Assembly: GCF_003852895.1 (NCBI RefSeq)
Contig: NZ_QUSW01000001.1
Location: 558,001-622,000 of the forward strand
DNA: 64,000 bases
From: Rhizobacter terrae
GTDB taxonomy: Bacteria; Pseudomonadota; Gammaproteobacteria; Burkholderiales; Burkholderiaceae_C
Direction of reading: 5' to 3'
Below are positions 33,211 through 41,279 of the stretch, in pieces (position 1 is the stretch's first letter; each line of letters opens with the position of its first letter). The notes below the pieces were generated by a model. That model was given only the letters and a program-made list of their open reading frames with translations. It was not told the DNA's origin and did not search any database. The translations under genes and the position numbers were made by a program.

Positions 33211-34092
33211 TCAATGCAGCCTCGGCCTGCCCGCACTGCGCCACTCATCGATGCGAGCCGTGAGCGCCGCGTGGTCTTCGGCCTCGGGGCGCTGGCGCAG
33301 GTAGGCGTCGATGTCCTCGACCGCCTGCGGGTATTGGCCGAGCTCGGCCAATACCATGCCGCGGTCGCGCCGCTCCTCGACGGCGTGCGGCAGCAGGATG
33401 ACCAGGCGATGCGCCACCGACAGCGCCCGCGGCCAGTCCTGCGCGCTGCGGTGGATTTCCTTCAGGTTGCGCAGCATGCGCGCCAGCACGTCGCGCGGCG
33501 GGGCCGACTGCAGGAACAGGCCCAGCGGCGCATCGAACTCGCCCATGAGGCCATGGCTGCGCTTGTAGGGGCCCAGCAATTCGTCCAGCTCCTCGCGCGA
33601 CAGCGAGTGGCCAGTGAACGGGTCGATCACCACCTCGCCGTGCTGCTGGCCGGTGTGCATGCGCAGCTTGATGAGGAAATGGCCGGGAAAGGACACGCCA
33701 CGGGCGGTCAGCCCGATCTGCGTGGCCAGCTCGATGTAGAGCACTGCCAGCGTGATGGGAATGCCGCGCCGCGTGGACAGCACCATGTGCAGGTAGCTGT
33801 TGCGCGGGTCGTAGTAGTCGTTGACGTTGCCCGCGAAGCCCAGTTCGCGGAAGAAGTAGCGGTTGAGCCAGCGCAGTCGCTGCACGGGCACGGCGTCGGC
33901 CGGGATGCGGCGCTTGAGACGGTCGGCCAGGGTGTCGATGTCGGCCAGCACGGCCTGGGTGTCGAGATCGGGGTAGTCGTCCTGGGCGATGGAAACGGCG
34001 GCCTCGACCAGCGACAGGCTCGCATCGTCGGCCACCAGCGAGGAAAAGTATTCCAGCGCAGTAGGTGCTGCGAACTGCAGGGGCTCGGACAT
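33211..34092 (-). CDS. SirB1 family transglutaminase-like/TPR protein
   Basis: A 293-residue protein of the SirB1/DUF62-type transglutaminase-like family. RRGIPITLAVLYIELATQIGLTARGVSFPGHFLIKL is the core motif, and a C-terminal TPR-like stretch (WPRALSVAHRLVILLP...RGMVLAELGQYPQAVEDIDAYL) follows. Its activity is not established. The ATG lies 6 bases after a TAAACT hexamer that includes the murJ stop codon TAA, so it may have its own leaderless transcript. Confidence 0.87.
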   Translation of the reverse strand: MSEPLQFAAPTALEYFSSLVADDASLSLVEAAVSIAQDDYPDLDTQAVLADIDTLADRLKRRIPADAVPVQRLRWLNRYFFRELGFAGNVNDYYDPRNSYLHMVLSTRRGIPITLAVLYIELATQIGLTARGVSFPGHFLIKLRMHTGQQHGEVVIDPFTGHSLSREELDELLGPYKRSHGLMGEFDAPLGLFLQSAPPRDVLARMLRNLKEIHRSAQDWPRALSVAHRLVILLPHAVEERRDRGMVLAELGQYPQAVEDIDAYLRQRPEAEDHAALTARIDEWRSAGRPRLH

Positions 34093-34101
34093 CGGGTCAG
34101 T

Positions 34102-35667
34102 TTAGCCCCGGCGGGCGAACTCGCGAAGCTTCAGGCCAGTGGCTGCCAGGGTGGCGAAGTACAGCACGGCGGCGGCAGCCAGCACCCCGGCCATCCAGGC
34201 CGCGCGGCGCAGGCTGTCGGCGCCCAGCCAGTCCAGGTGATGCGCCGCCCACCACAGCCCGCCGCCCATCACCGCACAGCCCGCGCACAGGCGCAGCACG
34301 TACAGGAGCCAGCCCGCCGCCGGCCGGTAGGCGCCGCGGCGCCACAGGAAGAAAAGCAGCATGCCGGCATTGACGACACCACCCAGCCCAGTGGACAAGG
34401 CGAGGCCCGCCACGCCCAGCCCCAGGCCATAGACGAATCCGAGGTTGAACAGCTGCGTCAGCACCAGCACCGCGATGCCCACGCGCACCGGGGTGCGGGT
34501 GTCCTGCCGGGCAAAGAAGCCCGGAGCGAGGATACGGATCGACACGATTCCGATCAAACCGACACCGTAGCCGCTCACCGCGAGCGCGGCGCCATGAACC
34601 TGGGCGGCACGGAATTCGCCACGCTGGAAGAGCGTGGACACCAGCGGCTCGGCGAACACCAGCAAGGCCACCGCACAAGGCAGCGCCAGCAGCAGCAGTT
34701 GCCTCAGGCCCCATTCGATGAGATCGGAATACGCGGCATCGTCCTTGCGCGCGTGGGCCGCCGACAGCTGCGGCGTCAGCACGACGCCCAGCGCCACGCC
34801 AAGCAGCGCGGACGGGAACTCCATCAGCCGGTCGGCGTAGGTGAGCAGCGAGACCGCACCGGCACCGAGGTGGCTGGCGATCTGCGTGTTGATGAGCTGT
34901 GAAATCTGCGCCACCGACACGCCGATCAGCGCCGGCGCCATCTTGCCCATCACGTGCCGCACGCCTTCGTGCGACCAGGATTCCTTCAGCCGCTGCCAGC
35001 CCAGCCCGAAGTGCGGCAAGGCATCCGCCCGTCGCAGCGCCGGCACCTGCACGGCCAGCTGCAGCACGCCGCCCACCATCACGCCGACGGCCAGGGAGTA
35101 GATGGGCTCGATGCCCCAGCGGCGGAACCAGGGCGTGAGCAGCAGCATCGCGGCGATCCACGACAGGTTCAGCAGCACCGGCGTGGCCGCGGGCACCACG
35201 AAGCGGCGCCAGGTGTTGAGAATTCCCGCGGCCAGCGCCACCAGCGACATGCACGCGATGTACGGAAACATCCAGCGCGTCATCAGGACGGCCGCGTCGA
35301 AACCGCCGGTGGCCTTCAGGCCACTGCCCATCAGGTAGACCAGGACCGGCGCCCCGGCCACGCCCACGACGCACAGCACGATCAGCGACCACAGCAGCAC
35401 GGTGGCGACGGCATCGATCAGCTTCTGGGTGGCCTCGGGCCCATCGCGCTCGTGGGAAGCCGCCAGCAAGGGCACGAAGGCCTGGGAAAATGCGCCCTCG
35501 CCCACCAGGCGCCGAAACAGGTTCGGGATGCGGAACGCCACGTTGAAGGCGTCGGTCAAGGCGTTGGCTCCGAAGACGGACGCCTGGAGCATGTCGCGGA
35601 CCAGCCCGGTGACACGCGAGGCGAGCGTCAGCAAGGAGACGGTGGAGGCGGCCCTCAACAGGTTCAT
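34102..35667 (-). CDS. murJ: Lipid II flippase MurJ
   Basis: A 521-residue MOP-superfamily flippase with about 14 transmembrane helices that moves lipid II to the periplasm for peptidoglycan synthesis. It begins MNLLRAASTVSLLTLASRVTG, then DMLQASVFGANALTDAFNVAFRIPNLFRRLVGEGAFSQAFVP, the MurJ hallmark with conserved Arg residues. A TATAAT at 35723-35718 lies about 50 bases upstream. It is divergent from rpsT, as is common in this order. Confidence 0.96.
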   Translation of the reverse strand: MNLLRAASTVSLLTLASRVTGLVRDMLQASVFGANALTDAFNVAFRIPNLFRRLVGEGAFSQAFVPLLAASHERDGPEATQKLIDAVATVLLWSLIVLCVVGVAGAPVLVYLMGSGLKATGGFDAAVLMTRWMFPYIACMSLVALAAGILNTWRRFVVPAATPVLLNLSWIAAMLLLTPWFRRWGIEPIYSLAVGVMVGGVLQLAVQVPALRRADALPHFGLGWQRLKESWSHEGVRHVMGKMAPALIGVSVAQISQLINTQIASHLGAGAVSLLTYADRLMEFPSALLGVALGVVLTPQLSAAHARKDDAAYSDLIEWGLRQLLLLALPCAVALLVFAEPLVSTLFQRGEFRAAQVHGAALAVSGYGVGLIGIVSIRILAPGFFARQDTRTPVRVGIAVLVLTQLFNLGFVYGLGLGVAGLALSTGLGGVVNAGMLLFFLWRRGAYRPAAGWLLYVLRLCAGCAVMGGGLWWAAHHLDWLGADSLRRAAWMAGVLAAAAVLYFATLAATGLKLREFARRG

Positions 35668-35717
35668 GGGGTCTTTCGGGCGGGCCCGGCTCGTCGATGG
35701 ACTATGGAGTGGGCGGC

Positions 35718-35723
35718 ATTATA
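35718..35723 (-). promoter_or_regulatory. -10 box of murJ
   Basis: On the minus strand a perfect TATAAT lies about 50 bases before murJ. No good -35 is seen at 17 bases (ACTGAA). It shares the 191-base gap with the rpsT promoter. Confidence 0.5.
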
Positions 35724-35755
35724 GGAAGCGGTTACTAACGTTCAGTTGCTGCCAT

Positions 35756-35785
35756 TTGCCCAGACTTGCCAACGGGTGCTATACT
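35756..35785 (+). promoter_or_regulatory. Promoter of rpsT
   Basis: TTGCCC (35756-35761), an 18-base spacer and TATACT (35780-35785) fit a sigma-70 promoter. It would start rpsT mRNA near 35792 and give a leader of about 67 bases. Confidence 0.65.
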
Positions 35786-35858
35786 CGCTGTCTTTGCTCC
35801 GTGTGCATTCACCCAGTGAATTGGACCATGGAGCGCCCACCTGGATCGAAGCTCAAGC

Positions 35859-36164
35859 ATGGCCACCTCTTCCAAAGCCAAGAAAAAGACGGTTCGCATT
35901 GCGTCTGGTCGCAAGCGTGTCCGCCAAGACGTCAAGCTGAACGCCGCCAACACGGCGCTGCGTTCCAAGTTCCGCACCGTCATCAAGAACGTGCAGAAGG
36001 CCGTTGTCGCCGGTGACAAGGCGAAGGCCACCGAACTCTTCCAAACTGCCCAGAGCGTGATCGACTCGGTCGCCGACAAGGGCATCTTCCACAAGAACAA
36101 GGCTGCTCGCCACAAGAGCCGTCTGGCCGCCAAGGTCAAGGCGCTCGCCACTGCCGCCGCCTAA
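35859..36164 (+). CDS. rpsT: 30S ribosomal protein S20
   Basis: A 101-residue S20 that binds 16S rRNA early in 30S assembly. [40 protein letters not shown] and [24 protein letters not shown] are the conserved ends. It is somewhat longer than E. coli S20 because of the N-terminal and central regions. A strong terminator follows. Confidence 0.97.
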   Translation: MATSSKAKKKTVRIASGRKRVRQDVKLNAANTALRSKFRTVIKNVQKAVVAGDKAKATELFQTAQSVIDSVADKGIFHKNKAARHKSRLAAKVKALATAAA

Positions 36165-36185
36165 GACGGCAAAGCATCCAGGTGA

Positions 36186-36220
36186 AAAAAGGGCTCGCGA
36201 TTGCGAGCCCTTTTTGTTTT
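36186..36220 (+). terminator. Intrinsic terminator of rpsT
   Basis: AAAAAGGGCTCGC and GCGAGCCCTTTTT form a perfect 13-base stem with loop GATT, followed by GTTTT. The A-run on the left lets it also act on the convergent DUF3579 transcript. Confidence 0.93.
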
Positions 36221-36273
36221 GCCTGACGGTTTGGCCTGGCGGTTTGGCTTCACCGACCATCCCCGAAGAAGGA

Positions 36274-36603
36274 TCAGTCCTTGGGCGGCTCGGCGTCCGG
36301 CAGCAGGCAGGCGTCGCTGTACTGCAGCTTGTTGTCGCGGGCAAAGTTGATGACGAAGTCCCAGGCCATCGGCTCGATCTCACGCAGCTTCTCGTTGACG
36401 ATCACGCACTTCACGCCGTTGATGACCTGCGGCACGCAGTACGGCGAGTAGCCGATGAAGGAGCCGATGCCGCCGGCCGAGCCCTCGGGGCGGAAGCAGG
36501 ACATCGCTCCGCACAGTCGCTCGGCCCAGTCGCTCGGCCTGAAGGTCTTGCCGTCCTGGGTGATTCCCTGGATGAAGACTTGGCGAGGCTTGGGGTCGGT
36601 CAT
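36274..36603 (-). CDS. DUF3579 family protein
   Basis: A 109-residue soluble protein of DUF3579, a family almost confined to Betaproteobacteria. IQGITQDGKTFRPSDWAERLCGAMSCFRP is its signature. The C-terminal half has FVINFARDNKLQYSDACLLPD. No function is known. The ATG at 36603 is chosen because the family sequence starts there; upstream residues in the same frame are not conserved. The 281-base gap to argD holds a TAGAAT (36768-36773) but no clear -35. Confidence 0.9.
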   Translation of the reverse strand: MTDPKPRQVFIQGITQDGKTFRPSDWAERLCGAMSCFRPEGSAGGIGSFIGYSPYCVPQVINGVKCVIVNEKLREIEPMAWDFVINFARDNKLQYSDACLLPDAEPPKD

Positions 36604-36884
36604 TCTGTGCAGTCGGGCCGTCCAACGGGCCCAGGAGGGATGTTCGACCCACAACGGGATCCGAACGGCAGGCGGTATTGTGCCGTGTTTGTGCTGCGTC
36701 GCAGCACGCTCGATCTGGAAGTCTCTGGCGCCCATGGCGTTGTCATCGGCACATTGGGGCTGACCCTTAGAATCGTTCGATGCGGCACTGCGAAGGAATC
36801 ATCGCTGTTGCCGCTGACGATTCGCTGTCAGCCATCTGTCGATGTCCTGACATCCTTCCAGCCCATCCACGCGGAGAGCGCTCG

Positions 36885-38105
36885 ATGAATGCCCCTGAGA
36901 AAGTCCCGACCACCCCGGAACCCCATGTGATGAAGACCTACGGCCGCCTGCCGATGGCCTTGTCGCATGGCCGAGGATGCTGGGTCTGGGACACCGAGGG
37001 CAAGAAGTACCTCGACGGGCTGGGCGGCATCGCGGTCAACACGCTCGGCCACGGCCATCCCAAGCTGGTGCCCGCCCTGCAGGACCAGGTCAGCAAGCTG
37101 ATCCACACCTCCAACTACTACGCCGCGCCCCTGCAGGAACGGCTGGCCGCCAGGCTCACCGAGATCTCCGGCCTGACCAACGTCTTCTTCTGCAACTCCG
37201 GCCTCGAAGCCAACGAGGGCGCCATCAAGATCGCGCGCAAGTTCGGCCATGACAAGGGCATCGCCCGGCCGGAGATCATCGTCTACGAGAAGGCCTTCCA
37301 TGGCCGCTCCATCGCCACGCTTTCGGCCACCGGCAACACCAAGGTGCAGGCTGGCTTCGAGCCGCTGGTGGAAGGCTTCGTGCGCGTGCCGCTGAACGAC
37401 GTGGCCGCGATCGAGAAGGTCGCCGCCGGCAACCCGAACGTGGTCGCCGTGTTCCTGGAGGTCATCCAGGGTGAAGGCGGCATCAACCCCGCCAAGATCG
37501 AGTACCTGCAGGCCGTTCGCCGCATCTGCGACGACAAGGGCTGGCTGCTGATGCTCGACGAGGTGCAGTGCGGCATCGGCCGCACCGGCAAGTGGTTCGC
37601 GCACCAGTGGGCCGGCATCAAGCCGGACGTGATGCCGCTGGCCAAGGGCCTGGGCTCGGGCGTGCCCATCGGCGCGTTCGTGTGCGGGCCGCGTGCGGCG
37701 CACGTGCTCGGCCCGGGCAACCACGGCACGACCTTCGGCGGCAATCCGCTGGCCATGCGCGCAGGCATCGAGACGCTCACGATCATGGAAGAGGACAAGC
37801 TGCTGGAGAACGCGGCGACCATCGGCGCGCGGCTGCATGACGCCTTCGTGCGCGAGTTCAAGGGCGTGAATGGCGTGGTGGACATCCGCGGCCAGGGCCT
37901 GATGATCGGCATCGAGCTCGCCCGACCCTGCGGCGAACTGCTGCTGAAGGCGGCCAACGCGGGGTTGATGATCAGCGTCACCGCCGACAAGGTGGTGCGC
38001 CTGCTGCCCCCGCTCATCATCAACGCCTCGGAAGCGGACCAGATCGTGGCGATCCTGTGTCCGCTCATCAAGGAATTCCTCGCGCAGCCCGCGCCACAAC
38101 AATGA
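36885..38105 (+). CDS. argD: Acetylornithine aminotransferase
   Basis: A 406-residue class III PLP aminotransferase of arginine synthesis. NVFFCNSGLEANEGAIKIARKFG is the cofactor phosphate region, EVIQGEGGINPA and LMLDEVQCGIGRTGKWF follow, with Asp binding the PLP ring nitrogen. The PLP Lys is in MPLAKGLGSGVP. GGAG precedes ATG 36885; the frame is open about 100 bases upstream. It overlaps argF as ATGA. Confidence 0.95.
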   Translation: MNAPEKVPTTPEPHVMKTYGRLPMALSHGRGCWVWDTEGKKYLDGLGGIAVNTLGHGHPKLVPALQDQVSKLIHTSNYYAAPLQERLAARLTEISGLTNVFFCNSGLEANEGAIKIARKFGHDKGIARPEIIVYEKAFHGRSIATLSATGNTKVQAGFEPLVEGFVRVPLNDVAAIEKVAAGNPNVVAVFLEVIQGEGGINPAKIEYLQAVRRICDDKGWLLMLDEVQCGIGRTGKWFAHQWAGIKPDVMPLAKGLGSGVPIGAFVCGPRAAHVLGPGNHGTTFGGNPLAMRAGIETLTIMEEDKLLENAATIGARLHDAFVREFKGVNGVVDIRGQGLMIGIELARPCGELLLKAANAGLMISVTADKVVRLLPPLIINASEADQIVAILCPLIKEFLAQPAPQQ

Positions 38106-39034
38106 AACCCGGAATGAGCCTGATCAAGCACTACCTGCAGTTCAAGGATTTCCGGACCGAGGAATACGCCTACCTGCTCGACCGCACCGCGATCATCAAG
38201 AAGCGGTTCAAGAATTACGAGAAGTACACGCCTCTGGTGGACCGCACCTTGGCGATGATCTTCGAGAAGGCCAGCACCCGCACGCGCGTGAGCTTCGAGG
38301 CCGGCATGTACCAGATGGGCGGCTCGGTGGTGAACCTCACCACGGGCGACAGCCAGCTGGGCCGCGCCGAGCCCATCGAGGACAGCGCGCGCGTCATCAG
38401 CCGCATGGTCGACCTGGTGATGATCCGCACCTTCGAGCAGACCAAGCTGGAAGGCTTCGCAGCCAACTCGCGCGTGCCGGTCATCAACGGGCTGACCAAC
38501 GAGTACCACCCCTGCCAGATCCTCGCGGACATCTTCACCTACATCGAGCACCGCGGCTCGATCGCGGGCAAGGTGGTGGCCTGGGTGGGCGACGGCAACA
38601 ACATGGCCAACACCTGGCTGCAGGCGGCCGACATCCTCGGCTTCACGCTGCACGTGAGCACGCCCTCGGGCTACGAGATCGACGCGAAGGTCGCCGGCGT
38701 CAGCAACACGCAGTGCGTGAAGATCTTCAAGAACCCGCTGGACGCCTGCAAGGGCGCCCACCTCGTCACCACTGACGTGTGGACGAGCATGGGCTACGAG
38801 GCGGAGAACGAGGCGCGCATGAAGGCCTTCGCCGACTGGTGCGTGGACCGCGAGATGATGGCCGCCGCCCAGCCCGATGCGCTGTTCATGCACTGCCTGC
38901 CGGCGCACCGCGGCGAGGAGGTGGAAGCCGAGGTCATCGACGGTCCGCAGTCCGTCGTGTGGGACGAGGCCGAGAACCGCATGCACGTGCAGAAGGCGTT
39001 GATGGAGTATCTGCTGCTCGGCCGCATCGGTTGA
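38102..39034 (+). CDS. argF: Ornithine carbamoyltransferase
   Basis: A 310-residue enzyme forming citrulline from ornithine and carbamoyl phosphate. FEKASTRTRVSFEAGM is the carbamoyl-phosphate loop (STRTR), TNEYHPCQILAD includes HPCQ, and MHCLPAHRGEEV is the ornithine site. The ATG overlaps the argD stop. An alternative ATG 12 bases downstream (MSLIKHYLQFKDF) is possible. Confidence 0.96.
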   Translation: MKPGMSLIKHYLQFKDFRTEEYAYLLDRTAIIKKRFKNYEKYTPLVDRTLAMIFEKASTRTRVSFEAGMYQMGGSVVNLTTGDSQLGRAEPIEDSARVISRMVDLVMIRTFEQTKLEGFAANSRVPVINGLTNEYHPCQILADIFTYIEHRGSIAGKVVAWVGDGNNMANTWLQAADILGFTLHVSTPSGYEIDAKVAGVSNTQCVKIFKNPLDACKGAHLVTTDVWTSMGYEAENEARMKAFADWCVDREMMAAAQPDALFMHCLPAHRGEEVEAEVIDGPQSVVWDEAENRMHVQKALMEYLLLGRIG

Positions 39035-39082
39035 ACCGCGCTTGACCCGCCCCGCCGGTCGTGCCTTACGATCGGCGGGTCC

Positions 39083-39826
39083 ATGAAGCTCGCCCTCATC
39101 ACCGACCTCCATGCCAACCGTGACGCCGTGGAGGCGGTCATGGTGCATTCGGTGCTTCAGGGCGCACAGCGCTACGCCTTCCTCGGCGATTACGTCGGCT
39201 ACGGGCCGGAGCCGGGCTGGGTGGTCGACTTCCTCATCGAGCATGTACGGCAGGGCGCGATCGCCGTGATGGGCAACCACGACAGCGCCGTCGTGAAGGG
39301 GCCGACGCCGACGATGGTCCCGCAGGCGCGCGAGGTGGTGGAATGGACGCGCAACCAGCTCGACGACCACCAGCTCACCTTCCTCGCCGGCCTGCCCATG
39401 TCGGTGCGCGACGAGGATCGGCTGTACGTGCATGCCAATGCCTTCGCCCCCGACCAGTGGGCCTACATCGTGAGCCGCATGGAGGCCATCCGCAGCCTGC
39501 ACTGCACCGAGGCACGCTTCACCTTCTGCGGGCACGTGCACGAACCCAAGCTGTTCCACCTGACCACCACCGGCAAGGCCGGCGAATTCAAGCCAGTCCC
39601 GGGCGTCGCGATCCCGCTGTCGCCGCAGCGCCAGTGGCTGGCCATCCCCGGCTCGACCGGCCAGCCGCGCGACGGCAACCCCGCCGCGGCCTACGCGATG
39701 TTCGACACGGACACCCACGCCCTCACCTTCCACCGCGTGCCCTACGACCACGAGGCCGCGGCCGCGAAGGTGCGCGCCGCGGGCCTGCCCGAGCGCCTGG
39801 CGGAGCGGCTGGTCGATGGCGACTGA
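39083..39826 (+). CDS. Calcineurin-like metallophosphoesterase
   Basis: A 247-residue phosphoesterase. Metal-binding motifs are ITDLHAN, LGDYVGYGP, VMGNHDSA and CGHVHEP. The fold resembles YfcE/MJ0936-type enzymes and bacterial protein phosphatases; the substrate is unknown. It overlaps the kinase gene by 11 bases. A phosphatase cotranslated with a Ser/Thr kinase is a plausible signalling pair. TACGAT lies 10 bases before the ATG, and no Shine-Dalgarno sequence is seen. Confidence 0.88.
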   Translation: MKLALITDLHANRDAVEAVMVHSVLQGAQRYAFLGDYVGYGPEPGWVVDFLIEHVRQGAIAVMGNHDSAVVKGPTPTMVPQAREVVEWTRNQLDDHQLTFLAGLPMSVRDEDRLYVHANAFAPDQWAYIVSRMEAIRSLHCTEARFTFCGHVHEPKLFHLTTTGKAGEFKPVPGVAIPLSPQRQWLAIPGSTGQPRDGNPAAAYAMFDTDTHALTFHRVPYDHEAAAAKVRAAGLPERLAERLVDGD

Positions 39827-41273
39827 AGGCAAGCCCTCGAAGGGTCCGCTGGAAGCTGGTGACGTCGTCGACGGCTTCATGCTGGAAGAGCGCACCCACC
39901 AGGGCGGCATGGCCTCGCTGTGGCGCGTGAAGCGGCTGGACGGCACCGACACGATGCCGCTCATCATGAAGGTGCCGCGCATCAAGGGCGGCGACGATCC
40001 GACCACCATCGTCGGCTTCGAGGTGGAGCAGATGATCCTGCCCACGCTCACCGGCCCGCACGTGCCGCGCTTCGTCGCCAATGGAGACTTCACCGGGCAG
40101 CCGTACATCGTGATGGAGCGCATCGCCGGCCCCTCGCTCAAGGCGCGGCTGGACGAGGCACCGATTCCCGTCGAGGACGTGCGCCAGATCGGCTGCAAGG
40201 TCGCCACCGCCTTGCACGACCTGCACCGCCAGCATGTGGTGCACCTGGACGTGAAGCCCAGCAACATCATGTTCCGCGACAGCGGCGAGGCCGTGTTGAT
40301 CGACTTCGGCCTGTCGCGCCACGAGCGCCTGCCCGACCTGCTGGAAGAGGAGTTCGAGCTGCCCATGGGCACGGCGCCGTACATGTCGCCCGAGCAGGTG
40401 CAGTTCGTGCGCAACGACCCGCGCAGCGACCTGTTCGCACTCGGCGTGATGCTCTACCACCTCGTCACGGGCGAGCGGCCCTTCGGCAACCCGACCAGCG
40501 TTCGCGGCCTGCGCCAGCGGCTGTACAAGGACCCGGAGCCCGTGCGCACGCTGCGCGCGGACTGCCCGCCGTGGCTGCAGGAGATCATCCTGCGCTGCCT
40601 CGAGGTGAACCCCGCCAAGCGGCACCAGAGTGCCGCGCAACTCGCCTTCGACCTGCAGAACCCCGACCAGGTGGTGCTCACCCAGCGCGCCGAACGCTCG
40701 TCGCGGCGCGGCACGCTGAAAACCATGCAGCGCTGGTTCTCATCCATGGGCGCGGAGCCGGCGGGAGATGCCAGCATCACCACGCAGACCAGCCGCAGCC
40801 CCATCGTGCTCGTGGCCGTGGACGTGGCCGGCGCCGAGGCCGCGCTGCTGGAGGCCATCCAGATCACGGTGCAGCGCGTGATGCAGACCTCGCCGGGCGC
40901 GCGGCTGGCCTGCCTGGCAGTGATGAAGGTCAACCGCATCGGCATGGACGAGCTCACCGAGAAGGACGGCAGCAGCAAGCACGTGAACATGCTGGTGCAG
41001 CTCAAGCACTGGGCCCGGCCGCTCGTGGCCGCGCTCGCCCTGCCCCCGGATGCGGCCCAGGACACACGCGTCACCTTCCACGTCATCGAAGCGCCCGATG
41101 CGGCCACCGCCATCGTGGAGTACGCCCGGCGCAACCAGGTCGATCACATCGTGATGGGCGCGCGCAGCAGTTCGATGCTGCGGCGCTACCTGGGCAGCGT
41201 GTCGGCGCAGGTGGTGGCGGAGTCGAACTGCACCGTCACCGTGGTGCGGGCGCCGGCCGTCGCGGAAGACTGA
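39816..41273 (+). CDS. Ser/Thr protein kinase fused to a universal stress protein domain
   Basis: A 485-residue soluble fusion. The Hanks-type kinase occupies about 15-290: Gly-loop HQGGMASLW, Lys52 in IMKVPR, catalytic Asp145 in HLDVKPSNIM (Arg of HRD replaced by Leu), DFG at 163-165, and MGTAPYMSPEQ. The Usp domain (about 320-480) ends HIVMGARSSSMLRRYLGSVSAQVV, the ATP-binding GxxG...GSVS signature. No transmembrane helix is seen. It overlaps the phosphoesterase gene and is convergent with the MFS gene, 6 bases apart. Confidence 0.93.
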   Translation: MATEGKPSKGPLEAGDVVDGFMLEERTHQGGMASLWRVKRLDGTDTMPLIMKVPRIKGGDDPTTIVGFEVEQMILPTLTGPHVPRFVANGDFTGQPYIVMERIAGPSLKARLDEAPIPVEDVRQIGCKVATALHDLHRQHVVHLDVKPSNIMFRDSGEAVLIDFGLSRHERLPDLLEEEFELPMGTAPYMSPEQVQFVRNDPRSDLFALGVMLYHLVTGERPFGNPTSVRGLRQRLYKDPEPVRTLRADCPPWLQEIILRCLEVNPAKRHQSAAQLAFDLQNPDQVVLTQRAERSSRRGTLKTMQRWFSSMGAEPAGDASITTQTSRSPIVLVAVDVAGAEAALLEAIQITVQRVMQTSPGARLACLAVMKVNRIGMDELTEKDGSSKHVNMLVQLKHWARPLVAALALPPDAAQDTRVTFHVIEAPDAATAIVEYARRNQVDHIVMGARSSSMLRRYLGSVSAQVVAESNCTVTVVRAPAVAED

Positions 41274-41279
41274 CGGCCG

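Noticed and set aside
31477-34902. Open frame of more than 1,100 codons on the + strand
   Set aside because: It runs antisense through hda, the AI-2E permease, SirB1-type and murJ genes. It is His/Gln/Arg-rich with no domain, an artefact of GC-rich codon bias.
37283-40414. Open frame of more than 1,000 codons on the - strand
   Set aside because: Antisense to argD, argF, the phosphoesterase and the kinase gene, all of which have clear family motifs.
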